Position numbers and translations under genes: made by a program
Source: Nocardioides albidus
GTDB lineage: Bacteria; Actinomycetota; Actinomycetes; Propionibacteriales; Nocardioidaceae
Assembly (NCBI RefSeq): GCF_006335005.1
Contig: NZ_VDMP01000024.1
Coordinates: 126,511-186,309, forward strand
Length of the DNA: 59,799 nt
Direction of reading: 5' to 3'
The notes under the pieces: generated by a model
The model's input: the letters and a program-made list of their open reading frames with translations, nothing else
Databases searched by the model: none
Told to the model about the DNA's origin: nothing
Part shown: positions 39,473 to 48,616 of the stretch, piece after piece
Layout of the letters: the number at the start of each line of letters is the position of its first letter
Position numbering within the stretch: position 1 is the stretch's first letter

Positions 39473-40678
39473 ATGACCCTCGATGCCGCGACGCTGGACG
39501 CCGGCGACCCCCTCGCCCCGCTCCGTGAGCGCTTCGTCGGGGCCGACACCCCGCTCGTCTATCTCGACGGGAACTCGCTGGGCCGTCCGCTGCGGGCGAC
39601 CGCGCAGCGGGTGCGCGCGTTCGTCGAGGACGAGTGGGGAGGTCGGCTGATCCGCGGGTGGGACGAGCGCTGGTACGACCTCCCGCTCACGCTGGGCGAC
39701 CGCCTCGGCGAGGTCGTCCTCGGCGCCGCGCCCGGCCAGGTGGCGGTCGGCGACTCGACGACGGTCCTGCTCTACAAGATGGCGCGGGCCGCCGTGGCCG
39801 CCCGACCCGGTCGCTCGGAGATCGTGGTCGACCGCGATAACTTCCCGACGGATCGCTATGTCGTCGAGGGGGTCGCCGCCGAGTGCGGACTGACGGTCCG
39901 CTGGATCGAGGCCGACCCGGACGGCGGAGTGACCGCGGAGGATCTCGCGCCGGTGCTCGGGCCCGAGACCGCGCTCGTCGTGGTCAGCCATGTCGCCTAC
40001 CGGTCGGGCTACCTGGCCGATGTCGAGGGGCTCGCCCGGCTCGCGCACGACGCGGGCGCCTGGATCCTCGTCGACCTCTGTCACTCCAGCGGCGCCGTCC
40101 CGGTGCAGCTCGACGCATGGCAGGTCGATGTCGCGGTCGGGTGCACCTACAAGTACCTCAACGGCGGTCCCGGCTCACCCGCCTTCGGGTACGTCGCCTC
40201 CCGGCACCTCGAGGACGGCTCCTTCGCGCAGCCGGTCCAGGGCTGGATGGGTGCGGCGGACTCGTTCACGATGGGACCGTCGTACGCGCCGGCGCGGGGG
40301 ATTCGCCGACTGCTCAGCGGGACTCCGCCCATCGTCGGGATGCTCGGCCTGGAGGACATGGTCGAGCTCCTCGCCGAGGCCGGCATCGAGGCGGTCCGGG
40401 CGAAGTCCGTGGCGCTGACCGAGTACGCCGTCGCGCTGGTCGACCGCGACCTGCCGGACGTCCGCGTCGCCTCCCCGCGCGCCCCCGCCGTCCGCGGCGG
40501 ACACATCACGATCGCCCATCCGCGGATGCGGGAGGTGACCGCGTCCCTGTGGGAGCGCGACGTCATCCCCGACTTCCGCATGCCCGACGGACTGCGGATC
40601 GGGCTTTCGCCGCTCTCCACCTCGTTCGGGGAGGTGGCGGACGGGGTGGCCGCGATCGGTCAGGCGCTGAGCGGCTGA
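39473..40678 (+). CDS. kynU: Kynureninase
   Basis: 401 residues. PLP fold type I enzyme; the Schiff-base lysine is K227 in [17 protein letters not shown], preceded by the aspartate and histidine in [22 protein letters not shown] and [11 protein letters not shown] at the N-terminus and [10 protein letters not shown] at the C-terminus are kynureninase signatures. It cleaves kynurenine to anthranilate and alanine. No other tryptophan-degradation gene is adjacent. Its 3' end overlaps a small minus-strand gene by 19 bp. Confidence 0.92.
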   Translation: MTLDAATLDAGDPLAPLRERFVGADTPLVYLDGNSLGRPLRATAQRVRAFVEDEWGGRLIRGWDERWYDLPLTLGDRLGEVVLGAAPGQVAVGDSTTVLLYKMARAAVAARPGRSEIVVDRDNFPTDRYVVEGVAAECGLTVRWIEADPDGGVTAEDLAPVLGPETALVVVSHVAYRSGYLADVEGLARLAHDAGAWILVDLCHSSGAVPVQLDAWQVDVAVGCTYKYLNGGPGSPAFGYVASRHLEDGSFAQPVQGWMGAADSFTMGPSYAPARGIRRLLSGTPPIVGMLGLEDMVELLAEAGIEAVRAKSVALTEYAVALVDRDLPDVRVASPRAPAVRGGHITIAHPRMREVTASLWERDVIPDFRMPDGLRIGLSPLSTSFGEVADGVAAIGQALSG

Positions 40679-40884
40679 GCGGGCTGGTCCGGCTCGTCGA
40701 GGGCGGCGCGCAGCTCACGGGCGTGCGCGTGCAGGATGACGGCCGCGAAGCCGTTGCCGCAGGCGTCCTCGTGGTCGGCCTCCCGGTCCCACTCGTCGGC
40801 GAGGCGGCGGGCGTCGGCGCGAGGGTCCGCCATCAGCTCCCGCTCGACAGCCCGCTTGCGGGCCTCGCTGTTCATCATCGGCAT
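40660..40884 (-). CDS. Small conserved-looking hypothetical protein
   Basis: 74 residues from ATG 40884, chosen because an AGGGGGGAGG ribosome binding site lies 6 nt upstream. Charged helical N-terminal half ([33 protein letters not shown]) and a C-terminal helix with [13 protein letters not shown]. No membrane segment or known domain. The good ribosome binding site supports a real gene although it is short and overlaps kynU at the 3' end. Confidence 0.6.
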   Translation of the reverse strand: MPMMNSEARKRAVERELMADPRADARRLADEWDREADHEDACGNGFAAVILHAHARELRAALDEPDQPAQPLSA

Positions 40885-40990
40885 GGTCTGCCTCCCCCCT
40901 GGATCGTCGGTTCCCTCCATGATCCGCCGCTCACGGCCCTTGCGGAGCGGAATCCACAGATCCGTCGTCAGTCGTTCCGGCGCGCGCGTC

Positions 40991-40996
40991 TAGACT
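40991..40996 (+). promoter_or_regulatory. -10-like TAGACT for rpe
   Basis: Ends 8 nt before GTG 41005; leaderless spacing. Confidence 0.45.
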
Positions 40997-41004
40997 GGCC
41001 GCCC

Positions 41005-41670
41005 GTGGGCCACATCCAGATCACTCCGTCGATCCTCAACTCCGACTTCGCGCGCCTCGGCGAAGAGGTCGCCCGCATCCCCGGCGCCGACTGGGTCCAC
41101 GTGGACGTGATGGACAACCACTTCGTGCCCAACCTGACCTTCGGGCCGGCCATGGTCGAGGCGCTCGCGCGGGTGAGCCCCGTGCCGCTGGACGCGCACC
41201 TGATGATCGAGGACGCCGACCGCAACGCACCGGCGTACGTCGAGGCGGGCTGCGGCTCGGTGACCTTCCACGTCGAGGCGGCCAAGGCGCCCGTCCGGCT
41301 CGCCCGGGAGATCCGCGCCGCCGGCGCGCGGGCGTCGATGGCGCTCAAGCCCGCGACCCCGATCGAGCCCTACGAGGACCTGCTGTCCGAGCTGGACATG
41401 GTGCTGATCATGACCGTCGAGCCCGGCTTCGGCGGCCAGCGGTTCCTCGACCTGTGCCTGCCCAAGATCCGCCGGGCGAGGGCCATGATGGACAAGCACG
41501 GCCTCGAGACCTGGCTCCAGGTCGACGGCGGTGTCTCCCTGGAGACCATCGAGCGCTGCGCCGAGGCCGGCGCCGACGTGTTCGTGGCGGGCTCGGCCGT
41601 CTACTCCGCCCAGGATCCCGACGCGATGGTCGCCGCGCTGCGGGAGAGGGCCGCGGCGGCACGGTCGTGA
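41005..41670 (+). CDS. rpe: Ribulose-phosphate 3-epimerase
   Basis: 221 residues from GTG 41005. TIM barrel with [13 protein letters not shown], metal ligands in [19 protein letters not shown] (His, Asp), LDAHLMI (His) and LQVDGGV (Asp). It interconverts ribulose 5-phosphate and xylulose 5-phosphate in the pentose phosphate pathway. In many actinobacteria rpe follows rsmB directly; here about 9.6 kb of accessory genes separate them. GTGA overlap with the MOSC gene. Confidence 0.95.
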   Translation: MGHIQITPSILNSDFARLGEEVARIPGADWVHVDVMDNHFVPNLTFGPAMVEALARVSPVPLDAHLMIEDADRNAPAYVEAGCGSVTFHVEAAKAPVRLAREIRAAGARASMALKPATPIEPYEDLLSELDMVLIMTVEPGFGGQRFLDLCLPKIRRARAMMDKHGLETWLQVDGGVSLETIERCAEAGADVFVAGSAVYSAQDPDAMVAALRERAAAARS

Positions 41671-42143
41671 CCCTCGACGCCGCGACCGCGGTGGTGGAGG
41701 CGATCCACATCGCGAAGGCGAGCCGCCTGCCGATGCAGACCAGGGAGGTCGTCGAGGTCGAGGCGGGCAAGGGCATCGTGGGCGACCGCTACCACGGCAC
41801 CCGGCACCGGCACGTCACCGTGCAGAGCCGGCAGAGCCTGGACGAGGCGGCCGCCGTCTTCGGCAGCGACGTGCCGAGCGCGCTGACCCGGCGCAACATC
41901 ACCCTCAGCCACGGGATCGTGCCGCGGGAGCCGGGCGCGCGGATCCGGGTCGGCGAGGTGCTCCTGGAGGTGGTGCGGGTCGCGGCGCCGTGCAAGCTGC
42001 TCGACGACACGATCGGCGCCGGAGCGCAGGAGGCGCTCCGACGCCGGGCCGGGACCGTGCTGCGGGTCCTCGAGGGAGGAACGATCCGGGTCGGTGACCC
42101 GGTCGACCTGGCCGTCAGCCCTCCAGCGCCGCGTCCAGGGTGA
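41667..42143 (+). CDS. MOSC-domain protein
   Basis: 158 residues from GTG 41667, overlapping the rpe stop. The MOSC (MOCO sulfurase C-terminal) fold shows [20 protein letters not shown] and the conserved cysteine in [12 protein letters not shown] proteins handle sulfur for the molybdenum cofactor or bind it in small reductases. The exact role is unknown. Its end overlaps the convergent osmC-like gene by 29 bp. Confidence 0.85.
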   Translation: MTLDAATAVVEAIHIAKASRLPMQTREVVEVEAGKGIVGDRYHGTRHRHVTVQSRQSLDEAAAVFGSDVPSALTRRNITLSHGIVPREPGARIRVGEVLLEVVRVAAPCKLLDDTIGAGAQEALRRRAGTVLRVLEGGTIRVGDPVDLAVSPPAPRPG

Positions 42144-42555
42144 TCGGAACGTCGGAGAGCGCCTTGCTCACGGGGCAGCCGACCTTGGCCGCGCCCGCCG
42201 CGGCCTCGAAGCCGGCGGCGTCGAGCCCCTCGACCTCGCCGCGGACGGTGAGCACGATGCCGGTCAGCCGGAAGCCGCCGGCCGGGTCAGGGCCGAGCGT
42301 GACGTCGGCCGACACGTCGAGTGCGACCGGCGTCCCTCCCGCCTGGGCGATCTCGTTCGACAGCGACATGGCGTAGCACGCCGAGTGGGCCGCGGCGATG
42401 AGCTCCTCGGGGCTCGTCGTGCCGTCGGCGTCGTCCGCGGCCCGCTTGGGGAACGAGACGTCGAAGGTGCCGGCGCCGGAGGAGGTCAGCTCGACCTGGC
42501 CGGTGCCGTCCTGGAGGCCGCCGTTCCAGGCGGTGCGTCCGGTGCGAGTGGGCAT
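42115..42555 (-). CDS. OsmC-family peroxiredoxin-like protein
   Basis: 146 residues from ATG 42555 with an AAAGGACCCACC stretch upstream. Both redox cysteines are present: HSACYAMSL and KVGCPVSKAL. The N-terminus TGRTAWNGGLQDGTGQVEL is typical of the OsmC branch over Ohr. It reduces organic hydroperoxides. It lies 44 bp downstream of the MaoC gene on the same strand and may be read through from the kstD promoter, which would link peroxide defence to steroid oxidation. Confidence 0.88.
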   Translation of the reverse strand: MPTRTGRTAWNGGLQDGTGQVELTSSGAGTFDVSFPKRAADDADGTTSPEELIAAAHSACYAMSLSNEIAQAGGTPVALDVSADVTLGPDPAGGFRLTGIVLTVRGEVEGLDAAGFEAAAGAAKVGCPVSKALSDVPITLDAALEG

Positions 42556-42599
42556 GGTGGGTCCTTTCGTCGGAGACCTGCCCAACGTAGCGGCGCGAC

Positions 42600-43487
42600 C
42601 TATGCCAGCGACAGCACGCAGTCGGCGAGGACGGGGGAGCCGTCCCGCTCGCCGCCCGCGATGGTCGCGGACCCGATGACCTGCCCGCCGTCGCGCCAAC
42701 CGGCCACCCGGATCGTCTCGCCGGGGAGCACCACGCCGGCGAACCGGCCGGTGAACCCGCCCACTCGCGAGGCGTCGCCCCCGAGCAGTCCGTCGGTGAG
42801 CTCGCGCAGCACGATGCCGTAGGAGCAGAGGCCGTGCAGGATCGGCGCGGGGAAGCCCGCAGCCGCTGCGAAGGCGGGGTCGGCATGCAGGGGATTGCGG
42901 TCGCCGCAGAGCCGGTAGAGCAGCGCCTGGTGCGGAGTGACGGCGTACGACGACAGGTGGTCGGGCTCGCGCTCGGGGGTGAGCACCGGGGTGGCCGAGC
43001 CGCGCTCGCCGCCCCAGCCGCCCTCGCCCTTGACGAAGATGGACGAGCGCACCCGCCACAGCTCCTCGCCGGCTCCGTCCGGGCCGGCGGTCGCGACGCC
43101 CTCCTGCCAGATGACGGCCGCCTTGCCCTTGTCCCAGACGTCGGTGAGCGTGGTGCGCACGCTCGCCGTACCGGACGTCGGGAGCGGACCGGAGACGGAG
43201 ATCGACTGGGAGCCGTGCACGACCTGGGCCAGGTCGATGTCGCAGCCGGGGAGGTCGAGCGGTGGCGGGTCGGTCTCGTGGAAGGTCGGGGCGACGACGC
43301 CGAAGGACGGCAGCACCTGCAGGGCGGCGTCGTCGAGCGTGTAGCGCAGCGCGGTGGGGGAGAGGTTGTCCCCCGGCCGGGATCCTGCGCCGACAGCCAG
43401 GTGGTAGAGCAGGACGTCGGACTCGGTCCACGAGAAGGTGCGCGAGCCGAGGTCGGCCCCGATCGCGATCGACGGGTCAATCGGCAT
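42600..43487 (-). CDS. hsd4B: MaoC-type double hot-dog enoyl-CoA hydratase (Hsd4B-like) of the kstD operon
   Basis: 295 residues from ATG 43487, overlapping the end of kstD by 11 bp. The C-terminal half carries the hydratase-2 motif YRLCGDRNPLHADPAFAAAAGFPAPILHG with catalytic Asp and His; the N-terminal half is a degenerate hot-dog repeat. Length and partner match the mycobacterial Rv3538 (hsd4B) gene, which neighbours kstD. It probably hydrates an enoyl-CoA intermediate of the sterol side chain. The symbol is by analogy. Confidence 0.82.
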   Translation of the reverse strand: MPIDPSIAIGADLGSRTFSWTESDVLLYHLAVGAGSRPGDNLSPTALRYTLDDAALQVLPSFGVVAPTFHETDPPPLDLPGCDIDLAQVVHGSQSISVSGPLPTSGTASVRTTLTDVWDKGKAAVIWQEGVATAGPDGAGEELWRVRSSIFVKGEGGWGGERGSATPVLTPEREPDHLSSYAVTPHQALLYRLCGDRNPLHADPAFAAAAGFPAPILHGLCSYGIVLRELTDGLLGGDASRVGGFTGRFAGVVLPGETIRVAGWRDGGQVIGSATIAGGERDGSPVLADCVLSLA

Positions 43488-45135
43488 GGGCGATGTCCTC
43501 CGCAGCGAGGTAGCCGAACACGAGGGCGGGCCCGATCGTGCCGCCCGGTCCGGGGTAGGTGTTGCCCATGACGGCCGCGGACACGTTGCCCGCGGCGTAC
43601 AGGCCGGGCAGGACCGAGCCGTCCTCGCGGAGCACGCGCGCGCGCTCGTCGGTGACCAGGCCGCCCTTCGTGCCCAGGTCGCCGGGGACGACCTTGACGG
43701 CGTAGAACGGGCCCTTCTCGATCGGGGCCAGCGAGCAGTTCGGCCTCACCGTCGGGTCGGAGTAGTACTTGTCGTAGGCCGACTCGCCCCGACGGAAGTC
43801 CGCGTCGACCCCCGAGCGCGCGAACCCGTTGAACCGCTGCACGGTGGCCTCGAGAGTGCCCTCGGGCAGCCCGATCCGAGCGGCGAGCTCGGCCAGCGTG
43901 TCGGCGCGCACGACGACGCCCTCCTTGTACCAACGGCCGGGGAACGGCTGGCGCCCCGGGACGCCGGCGAACAGGTAGCGGTTGCGGTAGGTCTGGTCGA
44001 AGACCATGTACGACGGGACGTGGCTGACGCCGGTCCTCTCGCCGCGGTAGATCTCGTGGGTCGCCTCGACATAGGGGAGGGCCTCGTTCATGAACCGCGC
44101 GCCGGCCGAGTTCACGATGATCGAGCCCGGCAGGTTGCGCTCGGCCAGGCAGAACCACGCACGCCCGGGCAGGGGGATGGTCGGTCCCCACCAGGCGTCG
44201 TCCAGCAGGTCGGTCGCGGCGCCGGCCGCGGTGCCGGCCAGCAGACCGCCACCCGTGTTGGAGGCCGCACCGGTGGACCAGGCGGCCGAGGTCGGCTGGG
44301 GGAGGAACTTCTCGCGCAGCTCCTGGCTGTGCTCGAAGCCGCCGGACCCGAGGATCACCCCTCGTCGCGCCCGGATCTCGCGGCGGCGGCCCTGATGCTC
44401 GACCACGACGCCGACGACGCGACCGTCCTCGACGAGCAGGTCCTGGAGTGGGGTGTCGTAGGCGACGGGCACGCCCGCGTCGACCAGGCCCTTGCGCAGT
44501 CCGATGGCGATCGCGTTGCCCATCGCGTACATCCGCTTGCCGGTGAGGATGGCCAGCAGCCGCTTGACCATCACCTTGAGCATCGTCAGCGGGCCGCGGA
44601 GGGTGCGCAGGCCCAGGCTGAGCCTGCGGAAGTCGGCCTGGGTGACGATCAGGTTCGCCGGAGCCTTGGTGTACGGCGGATGCAGCCTCCCCAGCTCCTC
44701 GCCGAGGAAGCGGGCGTCCATCGGGACCGGCTCGACACTGCGCCCGCGCGGACGTCCTCCCGGCTGCTCGGGCAGGTAGTCGGCGTACTCGGGGACCCAG
44801 GCGAAGCGCAGCGGCGTCGTCTCCCTCAGGAAGTCGAGCACCTCGGGACCCCGGTCGAGATAGGTGTCGCGACGCACCTTCGGCACGACGTCGCCCACGA
44901 TCGAGTCGAGGTAGGTCTTCGCGGCCGCCAGGTCGCCCTCGTCGACCTGGCCGGCGTCGCGGAGCGCGTAGTTGCCGGGGATCCACACGCCGCCGCCGGA
45001 GCGGGCGGTCGAGCCGCCGAAGTGTCCGCTCTTCTCGATGAGGAGGGTGTCGAGACCGCGGTGAGCAGCGGCGAGTGCGGCGGACATGCCGGCGCCGCCG
45101 GCGCCGACCACGACGACGTCGTACGAGTCCTTCAT
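43477..45135 (-). CDS. kstD: 3-ketosteroid delta-1-dehydrogenase
   Basis: 552 residues from ATG 45135. FAD-binding VVVGAGGAGMSAALAAAHRG near the N-terminus, GHFGGSTARSGGGVWIP, and the C-terminal block AAGNVSAAVMGNTYPGPGGTIGPALVFGYLAA with the active-site Tyr and Gly expected for KstD. It introduces the delta-1 double bond into ring A of androstenedione-type steroids, which with KshAB opens ring B. A KstR-type box lies 9 bp before the start. The fumarate reductase-like fold also fits related ketosteroid dehydrogenases, but box and neighbours favour kstD. Confidence 0.88.
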   Translation of the reverse strand: MKDSYDVVVVGAGGAGMSAALAAAHRGLDTLLIEKSGHFGGSTARSGGGVWIPGNYALRDAGQVDEGDLAAAKTYLDSIVGDVVPKVRRDTYLDRGPEVLDFLRETTPLRFAWVPEYADYLPEQPGGRPRGRSVEPVPMDARFLGEELGRLHPPYTKAPANLIVTQADFRRLSLGLRTLRGPLTMLKVMVKRLLAILTGKRMYAMGNAIAIGLRKGLVDAGVPVAYDTPLQDLLVEDGRVVGVVVEHQGRRREIRARRGVILGSGGFEHSQELREKFLPQPTSAAWSTGAASNTGGGLLAGTAAGAATDLLDDAWWGPTIPLPGRAWFCLAERNLPGSIIVNSAGARFMNEALPYVEATHEIYRGERTGVSHVPSYMVFDQTYRNRYLFAGVPGRQPFPGRWYKEGVVVRADTLAELAARIGLPEGTLEATVQRFNGFARSGVDADFRRGESAYDKYYSDPTVRPNCSLAPIEKGPFYAVKVVPGDLGTKGGLVTDERARVLREDGSVLPGLYAAGNVSAAVMGNTYPGPGGTIGPALVFGYLAAEDIAHAD

Positions 45136-45143
45136 GGCCAAAA

Positions 45144-45158
45144 CTGTAACAGGTTCTA
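45144..45158 (-). promoter_or_regulatory. KstR-type operator overlapping the kstD promoter
   Basis: TGTAACAGGTTCTA (45145-45158, + strand) fits TnnAACnnGTTnnA, the KstR consensus. On the minus strand TACAGT (45149-45144) is a -10 box 8 nt before ATG 45135, so repressor and polymerase would compete. Confidence 0.75.
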
Positions 45159-45281
45159 CTTCGACGTGTGGGCCGGTGCACAGAATCCGGACTTGGGACG
45201 GTACGTTTGCGCACGACGGGGGCGGGGCAGTTCGTCCTCGCACCATCACACTCCAACTCTCGTAACGTCTTGGGAGACGAC

Positions 45282-46397
45282 ATGAAGAAGATGAACGCGC
45301 TCGGGTGCGCCCTCGCGGCGACCCTGGCACTCGGCACGGCCGCTCCGGCCCTGGCCGCCGACATCGCCGGCACGCCGAAGAAGGACAAGCTCCTCGGCAC
45401 CGTCGAGGGCGACCAGATCCTGGGCATGGGCGGCAACGACAAGATCTGGGGCAGCGAGGGCGACGACCGCATCGAGGGCGGCACCGGCAAGGACAAGATC
45501 TTCGGCGGCAACGGCAACGACTGGCGCCTGGCCGGTGGCGACGGCAAGGACAAGATCTTCGGCGAGGCCGGCCACGACCGGATCGACGGCGGCCTCGACA
45601 ACGACAAGATCAACACCGGCGACGGTGACGACTTCGCGGCCGGCGGCGAGGGCAACGACAAGCTCCGTGCCGGCAACGGCGACCCGACCCAGACCGAGAC
45701 CCGCTGGGATTACGTCACCAACACCAGCGTCCCCGACGGCTACCGCGGCGCCTCGCTGAGCGGCGACGAGGGCAAGGACAAGCTCTTCGGCGGCTTCGGC
45801 AACGACTTCCTCGACGGCGGCGACGACAACGACAAGCTGAAGGGCTCCGAGGGCAGCGACAGCCTCGACGGCGGCTCCGGCAACGACAAGCTCAAGGCCG
45901 GCAACGGCTACGACTCGCTCTACGGCGGCTCGGGCGAGGACAAGCTCAAGGGCTCGGCCGGCGACGACTCCCTTGCCGGCGGCCCCGGCAAGGACAAGGT
46001 CATCGGCGGAGTCGGCAACGACCGGTTCTACGAGGAGACCGGCGAGGGTGACGTCATCAAGGGTGGCGCGGGCAACGACCTGCTCGGCGACCCCGAGGGC
46101 GGGTACCTGACCGGCTTCGTGAAGGCCATCGGCGGCGGCGGCGACGACACCCTCGTCATCGCCGACCCGACCGAGGACACCGTCGTCAAGCCGGGCGCCG
46201 GCAACGACAAGGTCTACGTCAAGAACCCCTACAAGGGCATGAAGATCAAGTGCGGCAGCGGCCTCGACACGATCTACTTCAACGTCAAGGTGAAGAAGGT
46301 CAAGGCCAAGGGCTGCGAGACCGTGATCTACGGCAAGGACGCGCTGCACTGGGACGCCGAGGGCGCCCAGGACGTGTGGTGGCGTCAGCTCGGCTGA
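45282..46397 (+). CDS. Secreted calcium-binding RTX-like repeat protein
   Basis: 371 residues from ATG 45282 with GGGAG upstream. Sec signal peptide (MKKMNALGCALAATLALGTA... cleavage after APALA), then about 20 glycine/aspartate nonapeptide repeats of the hemolysin type, with an unusual lysine in many units (GNDKIWGSEGDDRIEGG, GKDKIFGGNG, NDKLKGSEGSD, GEDKLKGSAGDD). The last 100 residues lose the repeat and hold two cysteines (IKCGSG, AKGCETV). RTX repeats bind calcium and fold outside the cell. No type I secretion or enzymatic domain is present. It sits between kstD and hsaA, and ends at a strong hairpin. Confidence 0.85.
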   Translation: MKKMNALGCALAATLALGTAAPALAADIAGTPKKDKLLGTVEGDQILGMGGNDKIWGSEGDDRIEGGTGKDKIFGGNGNDWRLAGGDGKDKIFGEAGHDRIDGGLDNDKINTGDGDDFAAGGEGNDKLRAGNGDPTQTETRWDYVTNTSVPDGYRGASLSGDEGKDKLFGGFGNDFLDGGDDNDKLKGSEGSDSLDGGSGNDKLKAGNGYDSLYGGSGEDKLKGSAGDDSLAGGPGKDKVIGGVGNDRFYEETGEGDVIKGGAGNDLLGDPEGGYLTGFVKAIGGGGDDTLVIADPTEDTVVKPGAGNDKVYVKNPYKGMKIKCGSGLDTIYFNVKVKKVKAKGCETVIYGKDALHWDAEGAQDVWWRQLG

Positions 46398-46433
46398 TCG
46401 CTCAGCCGGCCTTCGGGCCAACGCGTTGACGGC

Positions 46434-46463
46434 GGGGCGCCGGACCTTCGGGTCCGGCGCCCC
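46434..46463 (+). terminator. Strong hairpin with TTCG tetraloop after the RTX gene
   Basis: GGGGCGCCGGACC (46434-46446), TTCG, GGTCCGGCGCCCC (46451-46463): a perfect 13-bp stem. It separates the RTX gene from the hsa promoter 22 bp further on. Confidence 0.8.
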
Positions 46464-46484
46464 GTTCGGCGTCGGGGGGTCCGC

Positions 46485-46514
46485 TTGTGCCAAAAGTAGA
46501 ACCTGTTCTAATCT
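46485..46514 (+). promoter_or_regulatory. hsaADCB promoter with KstR-type operator
   Basis: TTGTGC (46485-46490), 18 nt, TAATCT (46509-46514). TAGAACCTGTTCTA (46497-46510), an exact match to TnnAACnnGTTnnA with fully palindromic arms, fills the spacer and touches the -10. AGGAG (46541-46545) serves hsaA. Confidence 0.78.
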
Positions 46515-46550
46515 GGTGCTGCATCCACTGTCGCAGACCCAGGAGCTCCC

Positions 46551-47738
46551 ATGAACCACGACCTCGCGCCCGAGGTGGCCGCCGTCCTCGACGGCGTGCG
46601 CGACCTCCTCCCGACCATCCGCGAGCGGGCCGAGGAGGGCGAGCGACTCCGGGTCATCCCGGACTCCTCGATCAAGGAGCTCGAGGAGACCGGCTTCTTC
46701 CGGCTCCTCCAGCCGAAGCGGTACGGCGGCCTGGAGGCCGACCCCGTCGCGTTCTACACCGCCGTGCGCGACCTCGCCTCCGCCGACGGCGCCACCGGAT
46801 GGGTGGCCAGCGTCGTGGGGGTGCACCCGTGGCAGGTCGCCCTCTTCGCCGACGAGGCCCAGCAGGCCGTGTGGGGCGAGGACCAGAGGGTGCGGCTGTC
46901 GTCGTCGTACGCGCCGACCGGCAAGGCCGTCATCACCGAGGGCGGCTTCAGGCTCTCCGGCAAGTGGAGCTTCTCGTCCGGCTCCGACCACTGCAGCTGG
47001 GTGCTGCTCGGCGGGCTGGTGTTCAACGAGGAGGGTCAGGTCGTCGACTTCCGCACCTTCATGGTCCCGCGGGAGAAGTACCAGATCGTCGACGTCTGGA
47101 ACGTCGTCGGCCTGCGCGGCACCGGCTCCAACGACATCCTCGTCGAGGAGACCTTCATCCCCGAGGCGTTCACGCTCTCGATGGGGGAGACCGGCGCCTG
47201 CCGCGGCCCGGGTCAGGCGGTCAACACCAGCGACCTCTACAAGTTGCCCTTCCACTCGATCTTCACCTCGACGATCGCCACCCCGATCATCGGCATGGCG
47301 AAGGGCGCCTACGCCGAGCACGTCGAGATGCAGCGCAAGCGCGTCCGTGCCGCCTACCTCGGCGAGAAGGCCTCCCTCGACCCGTTCGCCGCGGTCCGCA
47401 TCGCCCGCGCCTCCTCCGAGATCGACGCCGCCTGGGCGCTGCTGATCAGCAACATCCGCGAGGAGCAGGCCCACGTCGCCAAGGGCGAGCAGATCCCGCT
47501 CGAGCTGCGGCTGCGCGTGCGGCGCGACCAGGTGCTCGGCACTGCCCGCTCGATCGAGGCGATCGACACCCTCTTCGAGGCCTCCGGCGGCCGCGCGCTC
47601 GCCGAGGGCACCTACCTGCAGCGCGCTTGGCGCGACGCGCACGCGGGCCGCGTGCACGCGGCCAACGACCCGGAGCGCGCGCTGCAGATGTACGGCGGCC
47701 AGCAGTTCGGGCACAAGGTCGACCCGGGGATGTACTGA
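46551..47738 (+). CDS. hsaA: Flavin-dependent monooxygenase HsaA (3-HSA hydroxylase oxygenase)
   Basis: 395 residues. Acyl-CoA dehydrogenase-like fold used by two-component group D monooxygenases: ELEETGFFRLLQPKRYGGLEADP, SADGATGWVASVVG, GKWSFSSGSDHCSW, NVVGLRGTGSNDILVEETF, GMYGGQQFGHKVDPGM-type ending. With HsaB it hydroxylates the phenol ring of 3-HSA to a catechol (3,4-DHSA) during steroid breakdown. The order hsaA-hsaD-hsaC-hsaB is the same as in Mycobacterium tuberculosis. Confidence 0.92.
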   Translation: MNHDLAPEVAAVLDGVRDLLPTIRERAEEGERLRVIPDSSIKELEETGFFRLLQPKRYGGLEADPVAFYTAVRDLASADGATGWVASVVGVHPWQVALFADEAQQAVWGEDQRVRLSSSYAPTGKAVITEGGFRLSGKWSFSSGSDHCSWVLLGGLVFNEEGQVVDFRTFMVPREKYQIVDVWNVVGLRGTGSNDILVEETFIPEAFTLSMGETGACRGPGQAVNTSDLYKLPFHSIFTSTIATPIIGMAKGAYAEHVEMQRKRVRAAYLGEKASLDPFAAVRIARASSEIDAAWALLISNIREEQAHVAKGEQIPLELRLRVRRDQVLGTARSIEAIDTLFEASGGRALAEGTYLQRAWRDAHAGRVHAANDPERALQMYGGQQFGHKVDPGMY

Positions 47739-48616
47739 TGGACCTCTCCAAGGAGGCGACCCGTCGCTCGGCGAAGGCGGGCGACATCACCCTCAACTAC
47801 TACGAGGCGGGGGAGCCGGGCGAGGTCGGTGGCGGCCTGCCGTTCGTGCTGCTGCACGGCGGCGGCCCGGGCGCCTCGGCGTGGAGCAACTTCGGCTCCG
47901 CGCTGCCGCGGTTCGCCGCGAGCTTCCGGACCCTTCTGGTCGACCAGCCCGGCTTCGGCGCCTCGGACAAGCCCGAGGTGCGGGCCAACTACTTCCGCCA
48001 CTCGGCGTCGTACCTCCTCGCGCTGCTCGACGAGCTGCGGATCGAGCGGGTCCACCTGCTCGGCAACTCGCTGGGCGGCGGCACCGCGATGCGGTTCGCG
48101 CTGGAGCACCCCGACCGCGTGGGCCGGCTGGTCCTGATGGGCCCGGGCGGGCTGTCGGTGAACCTGTTCCACGCCGACCCGACCGAGGGCGTGCAGCGGT
48201 TGATGGACTTCTCCATGAACCCGAGCCGGGAGGCGCTGCGGGCGTTCATCTCGACCATGGTGGTCAACCAGGCGCTCGTCACCGACGAGCTCGTCGAGGA
48301 GCGCTTCGCCGACGCGACCGCACCCGGCTCGCTCGAGGCCATGCGCTCGATGGGCGCATCGTTCTGGAACCCCGAGTGGGCCGAGGACGGCATGCTGTGG
48401 CGCGACGCGCACCGGCTGCGCAAGCACACCCTGCTGACCTGGGGCCGCGAGGACCGGGTGAACCCGCTCGACGGCGCGCTCGTCGCGCTCAAGCAGATCC
48501 CGAAGGCGCAGCTGCACGTCTTCCCCAACTGCGGGCACTGGGCCCAGATCGAGGCGGCCGAGGAGTTCGCCGACGTCTGCACCGCCTTCCTCGCCCGTCA
48601 CAAGGAGCGTTCATGA
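47738..48616 (+). CDS. hsaD: Meta-cleavage product hydrolase HsaD
   Basis: 292 residues, TGATG overlap with hsaA. Alpha/beta-hydrolase with oxyanion loop LLHGGGPGASAWSNF, nucleophile S111 in GNSLGGGTAM, the aspartate in TWGREDRVNPL and the histidine in NCGHWAQIE. It hydrolyses the C-C bond of the ring-opened product 4,9-DSHA, giving DOHNAA (the HIP precursor) and 2-hydroxyhexa-2,4-dienoate. MhpC/BphD-type hydrolases share the fold, but context fixes the steroid role. Confidence 0.92.
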   Translation: MDLSKEATRRSAKAGDITLNYYEAGEPGEVGGGLPFVLLHGGGPGASAWSNFGSALPRFAASFRTLLVDQPGFGASDKPEVRANYFRHSASYLLALLDELRIERVHLLGNSLGGGTAMRFALEHPDRVGRLVLMGPGGLSVNLFHADPTEGVQRLMDFSMNPSREALRAFISTMVVNQALVTDELVEERFADATAPGSLEAMRSMGASFWNPEWAEDGMLWRDAHRLRKHTLLTWGREDRVNPLDGALVALKQIPKAQLHVFPNCGHWAQIEAAEEFADVCTAFLARHKERS

